Below, in pieces: positions 23,959-34,740 of a stretch of DNA of 64,000 nucleotides (position 1 is its first letter; every line of letters starts with the position of its first letter). The notes beneath the pieces were generated by a model. The model ran no database searches. It was not told the origin of the DNA and worked only from the letters and a program-made list of their open reading frames with translations. The stretch is from Sciurus carolinensis (taxonomy: Eukaryota > Chordata > Mammalia > Rodentia > Sciuridae): the NCBI RefSeq assembly GCF_902686445.1, contig NC_062224.1:21803123-21867122 (forward strand), written 5' to 3'. Both the position numbers and the translations under genes were made by a program.

Positions 23959-25105
23959 ACTTATCTCCAGCTGGATCCCCCTGACCTGGTGCCCTCAAGG
24001 AGTGTTCTGCTTTGGAAGCACAGATAACTAGACTGATACTGTAAAACCCAGGGATTCTTCTCCAGCGTTTAGGAAGCTTAAGGTTTCCTGTATTTCACTA
24101 GGGGATTTCTCTCTTCTAATTGTATTTTCTTCCGTCTGGCTTGGTTTTGCATTTTCAGTGTGGATGAGTCATGTGTTTCTTCCCTTTTGCATTTAAAAAA
24201 AACACACACCTTTTCCCCTGTGCATAATCCCAACTCCCACGCACAGCACAGCACAGCACTCCATCAAGCCTTTTTGTTACTAACTGGCCCCTGGATGAAC
24301 CTGGTGAAGGGTGGGACGGGGGTGGTTCAGGATCCTGCAGTTTATGAACATGCCACCTATATGATACTATAGGATAGGCATCACAGACTTCAGAACCTGG
24401 TGAGCAGAGAAGTCTTCAGTCACCCAACCTCTCTACAAAATTTCTTTGGAACATAAGCTTCTGGAAATTCCCTACGGAAAAGACAAGTCTATTATAAACA
24501 CAATGAAAAGGAAACTGCCTGGAGAAATTTTACCAAAATTGTCTAACAACTCCTAACTTTCGAATTAAAACATAAAGAAGATTCAGAGTTCTATCTCTCA
24601 TTCAAATGTAAGTACTCCCTGCTGTTCTGATCTGCAAAACAAAACATCCCTAAACTCTGTGATTTTACTCCAAAATGCTGCAAAACTTTGCATCCCATAT
24701 GTATTTGCCTCGTGGAATCCCCAACCAATGAATGGAAATGCTGCCGTCCTGGAGGTAATTTCACAAAAACTGCTCCTTTCTGCGCACTGCTAAAGCACAG
24801 GGGAAATTATTAAAAGCTGCTTAGCGATTTATTTGTCATTGCCTAGAGATACCGCACAAACTGACCGCTCACTGTGCTACAAATATGACATCGCCCACTG
24901 CCTCTTTGGCTACTTAAGAAAATCCTGCCAGAGATAAGGTGAAGCCCAAGAAATCACAGCTCTCAACTCAGTTTAGAAAACGCACCACCCCCTAGAAATA
25001 AGCTTTTCCTTTTGCCAGGCGCCGGGTCTCCAGTTTATAAAAAGCAGCAAGCGGCGAAGGGCACGCGTCCCTGTAACTCCATCTTTGAATGACTCTGTTA
25101 CTTAC

Positions 25106-25175
25106 CCTGCATCTGTCTGCTGTCTGCTGAGTAAGGAAGGCACGGCTCACATTTCTGGCTTTCGTTTTCTTCCAT
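25106..25175 (-). CDS. KIAA1217: KIAA1217 (sickle tail) coding exon 1, start codon
   Basis: This exon encodes the first 23 residues, starting MEENESQKCEPCLPYS and ending SRQMQ, plus the first base of codon 24. I recognise it as the N-terminus of the long KIAA1217/sickle tail isoform. The ATG is at 25175-25173 with a good Kozak context (A at -3, G at +4). The reading frame upstream meets a TAG at 25305-25307 with no ATG in between, so this is the first available start. The exon ends G|GTAAGT, a strong donor (GT at 25105-25104). The split codon G+AA gives Glu when joined to the exon at 16182-16465, rebuilding QMQ-EQGK. Known of the family: a large scaffold-like protein related to SRCIN1/p140Cap, needed for notochord and intervertebral-disc development in mouse, where loss gives a kinked tail. 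The rest of the gene lies outside the window. Confidence 0.97.
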
Positions 25176-25307
25176 TGTCCCTGCCTGCGGCACAGGCTCC
25201 TTGCTCTCTTGAAACTTCAGAGCGCAGTTCTTAAAGCTCCCAGAAAGCGCCTGGAAGGGGCCCCGGGGTGGGGAGGAGGGGACCGTGCAAAACCCCACCC
25301 CAAACTA
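25176..25307 (-). other. KIAA1217: 5' leader of KIAA1217, open in frame but without ATG
   Basis: The coding frame stays open for 43 codons upstream of the start and is then closed by TAG at 25305-25307. No ATG occurs in this frame; the only near-cognate codon close to the stop is a GTG at 25298-25296. The segment is therefore best read as 5' UTR. A non-AUG extension is possible but has no support here. Confidence 0.7.
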
Positions 25308-25560
25308 TTTTCCAGTCCAGTGCAGAGTCTCCCTCGCCCGAGGAAACTGCATTCCAGCGCCGGGCCTCCCTCGCCTCCAGTCGCTATGTCCCGGGTCTGC
25401 CGGGTCCACCCGCCAGGCAGGTCTCCTAGGCTTGGGGGCGTGCTCCCGAGGCTGCGGCTGTCCCCGCCTGGTGTCCCCGCGCCTCTCTTGCTGGGAGGCC
25501 CCAACAGGTGACGGCCTTTGCTTACCCAGGACTCAGCCAGTCTGATTCCCCCAGAGCAAA
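25230..25560 (-). promoter_or_regulatory. KIAA1217: CpG-rich promoter-like block of KIAA1217
   Basis: About 19 CpG dinucleotides fall in roughly 280 bp, including CCGGG, GCGCC and CCGCGCC contexts, in a window otherwise strongly CpG-depleted. The block ends about 50 bp upstream of the start codon, where a 5' UTR and core promoter would lie. There is no clear TATA box at a fixed distance, as expected for a CpG-type dispersed promoter. The exact transcription start cannot be read from sequence. Confidence 0.75.
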
Positions 25561-25950
25561 CTACCGACCGAGACTCTGCAGCCCAGCGAGGAAGGAAAAC
25601 ATTTCACACATGATTAGGGACAGGAACCTTAGCTGGAAGCCAGTACCCCGGTCTCTTTAATCTCAGGAACGGAATGAGCCTCCAAAGTCCACCCCTACGA
25701 TACACCTATTAGAAACAATGAGCTACGGAACCTCCCAGATTTAAGAGAAATCCCTTAAAAGTTTTGAAAGAAAGTATATCCCGAATGCTGTGAAATAAGC
25801 ATGTTCCGGCACTAACTTTTTTGGTACTGATTAGCATCTATAAAAAGGTAGTGTAATTTCCATAAGGTCCATTTCAATGTCTTACTCTGGATTTGAACGA
25901 GTTTTTACTCCGTTGAGTTCACTTTCTCTGACTCCTTCACTTCCCGCTCC

Positions 25951-25980
25951 ACGCGCGCGCACGCACGCACGCACGCACAC
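25951..25980 (+). repeat. (CG)n/(CACG)n simple repeat
   Basis: ACGCGCGCGC followed by (ACGC)n and CACAC, about 400 bp upstream of the CpG-rich promoter block. The surviving CpGs suggest low germline methylation or recent expansion. Confidence 0.93.
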
Positions 25981-27989
25981 CCCTTGATCACAAATCTGAA
26001 AAGTGACCTAGTAAATCTACCTTCTGAATCTCCCAAGTTAATTACTTTAAAACATCTGAGGGGCAATTAAAATGCTTTTCTGTGGATGGGCAGAGTTACA
26101 TCCAACATACTTGTTCTCCTTTTAAACTACCTACAAATATTTATTTTGTTCTTTACCCAGTCCTTGAAAAACTGGCACACTTCCCAGAAAGTGAAAATAG
26201 AAGGCACAATGTCCACACGAAAAAGGATGGGAAAATAATCTAAGCAACATTTGCCCTGCTTTTCAGATTCCTAAAAGTAACACAATAACTGGTAGGAAGA
26301 GTGGGATATTTTAATCTGTGGTCCCATAGCATTCCAGCAAAAAAAGAACAATGATGAACCTGCTGGCCATACCTTGACCCAACTTACAGGCCACTCAGGC
26401 AAGGTGTTTTTACATCGACTTAGGTCCCAAATGTGTCTAGAACAAAGGATGACCTCTCGGCCAGATTATGACCTTGAGTCACCTGTGTGTTGGACAAAGG
26501 GTATGAACCAAAAGGAAAGTAGAAGTGTGAAAAAGTAAGTTATACCCACAGTGGGAGGGAAAGAGAGAGCCCCTCAGCTCTTAACAGCATTATTAAAATC
26601 CAAAAAGATGTGGTCAATCTTTCAGAAAATTAAAGCTGTGCCTTGGCAGTGTGAATACAAACAGTTGGTTTAACAGGGCAGCTAACTCAAGGTCTCCACG
26701 ACTTTGCAACACAATTATCTGGTAATTTCGCTTCAAGGAGAAACTAATCTTAACAGTTTCTGTGCTAGTGGCCTGCAGGTAAGCACCCCATGAACCTCGC
26801 TATTTCTTGAGGTACAAAATGCTCAAGAAGGAGAAATCTCCTGGTTCAGGCCACCCGTTCCCAATTATCCTGATTTTTGTATAGCTCTTGTATAGCTCTA
26901 TCTTCAAATTATTAATACCGAAAGTGGGGAGCACTGTAGCCTTAGAATGTCAGCCTAAACCACGTGTCCCTTGGCCTTGGGCTCCACACCAATCCCACTT
27001 GCATTGGTGTGGGCAGAACCCGCTCTTAGCAGCTCCTACCTGTCACTTGACAAGTAAGGAGATAACAGCAGCGTCTTGGAGTCTTCCTGGCTAGCTCAAT
27101 CCATCAGAAAGTTTCCATTTGTGGACTCAAATGATGCTTTTCTGGGACTGTTTGGAAAGTGTCAGAGCAGCCCTCAGGTCTCTGTTGATTCCCAGATAGG
27201 GAAAATGGGAGGAAACCCTCCCACCATGTCAGAGATCCCAGTTTTCACACAGACCAAAGACCACCCTTAGCTGCCCATGTGTTCATGCTGCTCTGACCTC
27301 CCCTCCCCCATGGGTAAAGTGGACTGTCACCTCTGTAGATATTCTAGGAAGCAAAAGAGCTTCTATTTGTTGGGTGAGTTACTGGCCTTTTGTTCCTCCT
27401 TCTTAAGGAACTGAAAACAATTTGAGAATGCACTGTGTTTATGCCATTGCACCCATACTGTTTCACATATCTCTCCCCAAAGCACACAGACCTTACCAAG
27501 AACTTAACCCTGATTGTCAGTTTCTCTAGAAAACAGCAGCTATATTCTGCAATCCACATAAACTTGGTAACTCCAGTTTTCATGAAAAAATGCTACTATT
27601 GTCTTTACAGTTACTGGGGAGATGTGCTCTTTTCTGGAAGAAACTCTCTTTGAACTAGAAGTACACTGTTTTTGGTTTAATTTAATTTCTGGCTTTAAAA
27701 ATTGCTATTTCGTTCCAATCTGCCTACTGCCATACTTTGAAATTTGCTGAGAAAGTAGAAAGAACTTGAAATTTGATTTTTCCTATAGTCATATAGACAG
27801 CTCCAGTGATATGCCAGGGGGCTAAGTTTTCAATTCCATTTCTGTTAACCAGGAAAGGTGCAAGACTATTTGGTTAATGACTCCATATGTTGTACTTCAT
27901 GACTTAAAATGAGCTAACGCACAAAAATGTGTCATTTAAAAGAGAAAACAAGTGCTCAAAGAATGCTACAAGGACAAAGGTGGTTTTTC

Positions 27990-28160
27990 AGTCATAGCTG
28001 ATCTATTGCAGAACTGAACGATTATAGGTTTTGATAATGCAAATTAAGAGGCATGTGCCATGATGGGAATTCAATACGAGAATCATAAACAATTGTGGAT
28101 GATTTCTCAGTAGACCTATTTAATTATGGGGCAGAGGAAAACATGTAAATTTCCCTTATG
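27990..28160. promoter_or_regulatory. Candidate conserved non-coding element upstream of KIAA1217
   Basis: This unique sequence carries an octamer/homeodomain cluster: AATGCAAATTAAG, then ACAATTGTGG (SOX-like) and TTTAATTATGG. It lies about 2.8 kb upstream of exon 1 and no repeat is recognisable in it. Candidate by motif density only. Confidence 0.28.
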
Positions 28161-29748
28161 TAAGTTTTTCAGGAGAGAAATTGCTAGGACCAACCCTAAG
28201 TGATATATGTTTAATCTTTTATTTCCTTTCCCTATTAAGAGCAAGATAGTTTAAGATAACATTAAGACACAAAAGAGGTAATTGATACTTGCTGAAGTCC
28301 TTAAATGTACTTTTCAAAGGCACTGATGGTAGTAAAAAAAATAGATAAATGAAATAAAGTGAAAAGCAAACAATTCAACAAAAATGTTTCAAGCAGAGGC
28401 CTCTTGTTTGATATATATTACACATCACCATTTCCAAGGGACAGGCTGCAGAGAGTTGTCCTGCAGGGCAGAAGAAAAGGACTTTTAACAACTGGGAAAA
28501 CATTTGCTTGAGTGGATGATCTGGTGAACGTGAAATGCAGGCTCGCCCATCCTAGTTTTGACAGCAACGTGTCAGGTGGCCAGGGTGACCTTACACTTAA
28601 ATATAAACTCCGAGCACTTGAGAGAGTGAAAGGGGGAACTGTTAATAATTACAACTGGACAATAAGAAACCCTGACTCTCTCTTGTAAATGAGCACAGAG
28701 GGTCACCTATGTATCCAAGGTGAGCCTTGTGTACTTAGAATTTTCCTTTCTGTGTTAAGAATAACAACCTCACAGATGTGACCAGGTCGTCATTTATATC
28801 CCCAGTATTCTTTCCGGAGGATCTCCAAGCTTCTCTAACACAAAGTTCTTAAAAGACCTGGAAGTAAGGAGGCCAAGAGCCCTGTTCATGTGCCTTGGGA
28901 CGGTCCTCCTGCCCCTTCCTACAAATTCCTCGGGTGGTTATATAATATATCACTGCATTTAGATACAATGTGTTAATACTTTAAGCATATTTGCTTTCTT
29001 TTTAAAGCGAATCTATTGATGTTCAGTTTTATCGGGGTTTCTTTCATCTCTTCTAAGTTGGAAGATACAGCACCGCAGAGCTGCCATCTGTGTACCACAT
29101 CTGGAAAGTGGGGCTCAGCTCTCCTCCCTGGTCACCACAGAGCAAGTCTGGATTCCAGGTGGCAACTTTTAAGTGAAAATTACTACGTTGTATTTGCTCA
29201 TCTTTTTTATCCCGGGGTGAACTAAATCATGGCCTGTTCTGCAGGAGGTCCTGGATGCTCAGGGTGGAATCCATGAGAATCTGAGAAATTCCACTGATCC
29301 CAGCATCTCCTGGGCTTCCTAGCTTTACCCAACGGTGCCATTATCAGCCCTTTCAGTAGAGTGGATTTGGTGAAAAGGGACTTTCTTGGCCCATTTGTTG
29401 TCCCTCGGGTTCCGCATAAACCCTCACCCAAAGGCAGTGAGAAGTAGAGAAGGGCAGGAACTAGGGGAACAATCACACTGTTGGGAAATTTAATCATGAA
29501 GTTCTCAGTTTTCCTGTCGCTTCTCCCCATGAATGAGCATGTGGCTTCCATCTCTCCTCTAACCTTTGCCACACTTGTTGAATCCATTAGGATCTTTTAT
29601 CCTCTTTTCGCACCAGCAAAGTCAGAGACAATGGCCCTGGATGACCCCTCATATATTCTAATTCTTTTTTCTATATTGGAATGGAGAATAAAACCAGGTT
29701 TGGTATAGGGGAGGGTGTAAGTTATTTTCAAAAATCTCTCTCCCACTT

Positions 29749-29930
29749 TGCACAGTGGAGCACACCTGTAATCCACTGGGGAGACTGAGGCAGGAGGACG
29801 ACAAGTTCAAGGCCAGCCTGAACAATTCAGTGAGACCTGACTCAGAATCAACTTGAAAACGAGGCACAGAGCTGAGGATGAGCTCAGAGGTAGGGTGCCC
29901 AAGGCCCTGGGGTTTGATGACAAGAACTAG
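29749..29930 (+). mobile_element. B1-ID dimer SINE
   Basis: GCACAGTGGAGCACACCTG, then GGCCAGCCTGAACAATTCAG and the degraded ID part GATGAGCTCAGAGGTAGGG. Confidence 0.85.
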
Positions 29931-30101
29931 AGGGGGGGAACCCAAACTAAAATCCCTCACTATCAACCACAGAATTGGGTCTGGTATTATTTGGGGGAAA
30001 TTGCTGTAAAATCCAGGAGGTATGAGGCAGTTCACTACAGATATTTACCAAAAGTCTTGAGTTGAGTGCCTTTTCTGGTCCTTGGTCTATGTGGTAGGAC
30101 T

Positions 30102-30182
30102 GTGATACTGGAGATCATCTTAAACCCAGGGTGTAACACATACTAGGCAAGCACTCTACTTCTGAGCTACACCCCCAGCCCA
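30102..30182 (-). mobile_element. ID SINE
   Basis: Reverse ID: TTAAACCCAGGGTGTAACAC, then AGGCAAGCACTCTACTTC and GAGCTACACCCCCAGCCC. Confidence 0.85.
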
Positions 30183-30185
30183 GCC

Positions 30186-30187
<2 letters not shown>

Positions 30188-30222
<35 letters not shown>
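30188..30222. repeat. (TA)n
   Basis: About 35 bp of pure TA between two reverse-oriented SINEs. Confidence 0.93.
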
Positions 30223-30225
<3 letters not shown>

Positions 30226-30261
30226 TTTTTTAAAATTTATTTTTATTTATTTATTTATTTT

Positions 30262-30474
30262 TTTTGGTACCTGGGATTGAACCCCAGGGGTACCTAAGTA
30301 CTGAGCCATATCCCTAACCCTTTTATATATTTTATTTAGAGACAGGATCTCACAGAGTTGCTTAGGGCCTCCCTAAGTTGCTGAGGCTTAACTCACCATT
30401 GCTTGAACACGCGATCCTCCTGCCTCAGTCTCCTGAGCTGCTGGGATTACAGGCAGCGACCACCTTGCCCAGCC
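30262..30474 (-). mobile_element. B1-ID dimer SINE
   Basis: Reverse: a (TTTA)n tail, GGTACCTGGGATTGAACCCC, then GAGACAGGATCTCACAGAG, the B1 part GCTGGGATTACAGGC and CACCTTGCCCAGCC. Near full length, with the GTACC 3' variant. Confidence 0.9.
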
Positions 30475-32331
30475 ATATTCAACACTTTTAAGAGCAATGC
30501 AGACAAGAGAGAATGAAAGAGACTGGTGGTACAAATACATTAGTCCTTTCATCTCACCAGGAGGCAGGCATTCATGAGCAATCACATCTAGACCAAGATG
30601 CTTGGAATAGGCTTCCCTCACCTAGCACCTGGAGTGCCTGGCCCTCTGGGGATTCCAGATGATCAGGGATCAAGAGAGTTTCAGAGTGTTCAGAGAGTTC
30701 AGAGGAAACCCAGGTTACTTAAGGATATGGGACCATCAGATGGCTGGTGCTTAAGGGACCCATGCTGGAGGGGTTCCAGGGTCAGGCAAGGATGAGGGGG
30801 TCAGTGCCGGGAAGGCTAGAGGTACTTAAAGGCTTCTGGGTACTCCCAGGGCTCTGGGAGATCACGGGAGGAGGGCCAGTGTTCTGAAAGTTCTAGGGAC
30901 TCAGGATTCAGTGACAAAGGAGCTCCACCCAACTCCAAGCCGTGCTCAGTGTGTTTAAGTCGCAGCACCTCAATTTTGTATAATTTTTGAAAACCAGTTA
31001 CATGCTTCAGGAGTTAAATTTGCAGAAATTTTTTTTTCCTTCTGCATCCCAGTTCACAGGATTGAAGATGAAGTGGAAACCGGGTGAGAGGGGGCACCGC
31101 TATTCCTTGCCAATGGGAAAAAGAGTTTTAATAATGGACTAACTTTTAGATCAAGTGGGTAGACCCCGTGCTGAAATTGGGAGAGGTAGGAGAAGCCCTC
31201 CAGCATTCACAAATTATTCAATGGCTCAGCTTCTCTGCCCTTAGGCCAAGGTGAATTTTGTTTGTCCCCACATGCTGCTAGAGCTTAAAAGTTTTCATTT
31301 CCTAGATTTTACTGTTTTGCTTTTGAAATAACCCCCTTTGCAAGCTTTGTAATCTCTCAACTGGACAGGATTCAGTGGAATAAACTATTTAATTACACAC
31401 TGAGCCAGTGTTCCATAATACTGCATCAGGAGCCTGATTTGTAAAACATGATTAAATTCATAAAAATGAAAAGGATGAAATGTTTTTTTAAAAAATGTTT
31501 TGACCTGCCCTCACCACAAACCTCCCCCATTGCACACACTCAAGCCACCACCAGCCTGCACAATGCCAGGCTCTGATATGTGACAAACTGGTGTAGAAAA
31601 GTAGACTAGAGAACAACCAATGATATCCCCAGGTCCCTTCTGAGGAAGGCAGCCAGCAATGCTTCTTTATATCAACCCCAAGTCTTTCTTGGTACACTCA
31701 GCAGGGGTCAGCATGGACTTGCCCTAGTGGGAAAGCTGGAGGATTCACTGGGCTGGAGAAGGGATGCACACAGACCCAGCCAGATCTTTCCTCTTCTCTC
31801 CTACAAAATGGGAATGTGAAATATACAGAAAAGGGCTGCAGGCAGGGTGACCAGCTGCCCGATGAAGAAATTTTGGTGTCCAAACTAAAAATGTTCTAGG
31901 AAAATTGGACTGAGTTGTCACCCTAGATGCAGGCAGTATGGAGGATAGAAGCTGAGGCACTAATGAACATAGCAAGCAAAAGCCCAGAGGCAGCACAAGG
32001 CAGACAAAGTGGGAGAGAGAGGCAGGGAAGCCGAGAGGGGAGACAGGAATTCCCGCTGGGTCCCCAGAGTTGCTATCAACCTGTTACAGCTACTGCTAGA
32101 TCCAAAATGTCAAAGAATCATGTTCGGCTGCTCAGAGGCCTGGAAAAGCCGTTTCCTCTTTTTCTTTACTTCCACATATAGGCAATAACACAATTTATGG
32201 GCAGGTCTATAATGTACCTGTGAAAATTAGGAAATTCATCTGGAGATTTTCCAGAATCACTTCTGAAATAAAATAAGTAATAAATATGGTTTGGTTCATC
32301 TTAAAAACAGACCTACATGCACACAATGGTC

Positions 32332-32430
32332 TTTTTTTTTTTTTTTTTTTTTTTTTTGGTGCTGGGGATTGAACGCAGGGCCTTGTGCTTGCAAGGTACA
32401 CACTCTACCAACTGAGCTATCTCCCCAGTC
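32332..32430 (-). mobile_element. ID SINE, young GTTGGT subfamily
   Basis: A poly-T of about 26 is followed by GGTGCTGGGGATTGAACGC and CTCTACCAACTGAGCTATC. The A box therefore reads GTTGGTAGAG, not the usual GTGGTAGAG. The flanking duplication is CACACAATGGTCTTT (32320-32334) and CACGCAGTGGTCTTT (32431-32445), 13 of 15 identical. Confidence 0.92.
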
Positions 32431-32493
32431 CACGCAGTGGTCTTTAATAGGATATCTTTTTTGCACAAATGATTCATTTCAAGACAACCCTCC

Positions 32494-32685
32494 CCAGCTA
32501 GACATAGTGATTTACATCTGCAATCTCAGAGACTCAGGAGGCTGAGGCAGGAGGATCATAATTTCAAGGCCAACCTCAGCAACTTAGCAACATGCTGTCT
32601 CAAAAGAAAAAATAAAAAAAGAACTGGGGATGTAAGTTAGTGGTGAGCACTTTTGGGTTAAATCCTAGAACTACAAAAAGAAATA
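32494..32685 (+). mobile_element. B1-ID dimer SINE
   Basis: AGCTAGACATAGTGATTTAC, then GGCTGAGGCAGGAGGATC, CCAACCTCAGCAACTTAGC and GGGATGTAAGTTAGTGG. Confidence 0.88.
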
Positions 32686-32946
32686 AAAGGTTCCCCAAAT
32701 GCTAAAGGTATGTATATATACTGAACCCAGAGGGAAAAAAAAATGAAACTTAAAGAAAAAAGGAATAATGAAAACAACTTGTCTTGGTGTATCTTCTCAT
32801 CAAATTTTGACCATTTATATTAATATTGACTTTATATCAACTCGTGTCCTCCTCATGTATAATATGTTACATTGTAGGTTTGATAAAAGAGTAATTTTTT
32901 TACATGTAGTTATTAAACATATAATTACTAAAAGAGTAAATTGTTG

Positions 32947-33024
32947 AACTGGGGATATAGCTCAGTGTTAGAGTGCCTGCCTAGCATGTGTGTGGCCCTG
33001 GGTTCAATTTCCAGCACCGAAAAG
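32947..33024 (+). mobile_element. ID SINE with target-site duplication
   Basis: ACTGGGGATATAGCTCAG, then GCCTGCCTAGCATGTG and GGGTTCAATTTCCAGCACC. An 11-bp perfect duplication, AAAAGAGTAAA, flanks it at 32930-32940 and 33025-33035. Confidence 0.92.
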
Positions 33025-33066
33025 AAAAGAGTAAAATAATTTGTTTTGTTCATGTATTTTTTTCCC

Positions 33067-33245
33067 TCAATACTGGGCATTAAATCCATGGGCATTCTAA
33101 CATTGAGCTAAATCCCCAGCTCTTTTTATTTATTTATTTATTTTGAGACCAGGGCTTAGTTGGTGAGTGTGGCCTCCAAATTGTGATCCTCCTGCCTCAG
33201 CCTCTCAAGTAACTGGATTAAAGGTGTGTGCCACTGTGCACAGCC
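33067..33245 (-). mobile_element. B1-ID dimer SINE
   Basis: Reverse: CAATACTGGGCATTAAATCC, CATTGAGCTAAATCCCCAGC, then a (TTTA)n spacer and the B1 part CTGCCTCAGCCTCTCAAG to GCCACTGTGCACAGCC. Confidence 0.87.
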
Positions 33246-33350
33246 TGTTCATGTTATTCTTAAAATTTCTTCCGAAGACACTGAAGTTTGGAGAGTAATG
33301 GTTTAGGCCCCAGGTGACCTATTCATCCCTCTCTTCCTTGACTCACAGCC

Positions 33351-33790
33351 TATTACTCTGTTTCCCGTTGCTGTAATAGAATACCCAAGACAGGGTAATT
33401 TATGAAGGAAAGAGGTTCATTTTGGCTCACAGTTCTTGAGGTCCAAGAGAATGGGGCTGACATCTGCTGTGCTTCTGACAAAGGCTGTGTGCTTCTTACA
33501 GGTGGCAGGCAACAAGTGGAAGGGGACCGCGGATGTGTGGGGAAGAGAAGCATGTGTGTGAGAGAAGCACAAGAAACCAAAGGAGTCAAACTTGTTTTGT
33601 ATGGTAACTTGATCCAGGAGAGACTGGGGAGGAGGGAGAGAGAGAAGAAAACCACTCATTCCCCAAGAGAAGGCTTTAACCTATTCACGGTCTCTCCCTG
33701 CATGACCCACATACCTCTCAACACCATTACACTGGGGACTAAGCCTCAACTTGAGTTCTGGTGGGGCCAAGCCACATTCAAACCATAGCA
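33351..33790 (-). mobile_element. MaLR-type LTR (MLT1/MST/THE1-like)
   Basis: Starts TATTACTCTGTTTCCCGTTGC and TAATTTATGAAGGAAAGAGG and ends CCACATTCAAACCATAGCA, the reverse complement of the usual MaLR ends. Full-length solo LTR of about 440 bp with no internal coding region seen. Confidence 0.8.
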
Positions 33791-34369
33791 TGTTCATTTG
33801 TTCCAAAGTGATCAAGTCCTCATTTGCTGAGTGTGAGTACTGAGGATGCTAATATGGCTAAGAAAATCCATAGCTTTGTGAATATTTAGCAGACCGCATG
33901 GGACTTACTTGCTTTTCTGTGACCCTCTCCCATGACATTGTGAGGTCTCAAAGGAGAAAACAAAACAAAAACTTTGGTTATCTCTGAATCCCCAACTCCA
34001 TCCACAGCCCTTGGTACACAAAGATGCTGAGCAAAGGGTTTTTCCATCACACAATCAATGAAGGATGAAATCCTGGAGATGAAGAAAATAATGTCTACTT
34101 TCACTTAGAACAAGAAGAGTTCTGTTGGAGATGTAAAAGAAGAACACGGGAAAAGGAGCGACCACACTATCAACAGGAAAAACTTGGGAGAAGTGGTGAC
34201 AAAGGATGAATAGATTCACCTGGTACTTAATGCAGAAAAGAGCATTTCAAGTCCAGGGGACCCCCCGGTGCCACAGCCAGTGTCTTGGAAAAATAAGACC
34301 AAGATGTTTTATGTCAGGGATGGCAAAGGATAAGTAGTGCTGGCAAATAATGACAGGAAATTGTAAAAA

Positions 34370-34510
34370 TTAAAAAAAAAAAAATGAATGATGGGCACTG
34401 TGGACTGAAATAAAGCAAATTATATTCCATGCTTGTATGACTATGTCAAAATGAACCCCACAACTATGCATAACTATAATGCAGTAATAAAGACATGTTA
34501 AAAATTAATG
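34370..34510 (+). mobile_element. L1 3' end (squirrel-type)
   Basis: GCTTGTATGACTATGTCAAAATG and ATGCATAACTATAATGCAG then an A-rich end resemble the 3' tail also present at 44310-44520. Severely 5' truncated. Confidence 0.55.
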
Positions 34511-34664
34511 GTGGGAGTGGGCAGAGATAAGCAGGTTGACAAACAAGGCTGATTTTGAGTGTTCTTGCATCACAAATGAGAAGCTTTCACAGATCTGGCA
34601 GGTCCGGAGGAACGATGGCACCGGGTCTGTCCTTTAAGGATAGTTTCTTTTTCTTTTTCTGTTT

Positions 34665-34740
34665 TGGCAGTGCTGGGGTGGAACCCCGGGTCTTGCACCC
34701 CCTTTGCAGGGACTCTACCACTGAGCTCCATCCTGGTCCT
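34665..34740 (-). mobile_element. ID SINE
   Basis: Reverse: GGCAGTGCTGGGGTGGAACC, then GGACTCTACCACTGAGCTCC. Confidence 0.83.

Larger units (their letters stand above)
16466..25105 (-). other. KIAA1217: KIAA1217 intron 1 (complete)
   Basis: This 8,640-bp intron lies between the GTAAGT donor at 25105 and the TTTTGCAG acceptor at 16466. It contains one ID SINE in each orientation, two B1-ID dimers (one per orientation), L2 relics and a palindromic MITE-like element, each listed separately. The stretches 18650-20310 and 20600-21380 are otherwise unique, with no supported gene. 24400-25080 has no recognisable repeat and borders exon 1. Confidence 0.9.

Noticed and set aside
29222..30035. Frames of 121 and 125 codons on the minus strand
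   Set aside because: The second overlaps a B1-ID SINE and the first has no recognisable product.
31845..31925. Short stretch flanked by GGGTGACCAG and GTTGTCACCCT, resembling a transposon terminal repeat
   Set aside because: Only the outer ten bases pair; the interior does not match the MITE copies at 23340 or 38257 well enough to call.
33353..33788. Frames of 100-128 codons on both strands
   Set aside because: They lie wholly inside a MaLR-type LTR.
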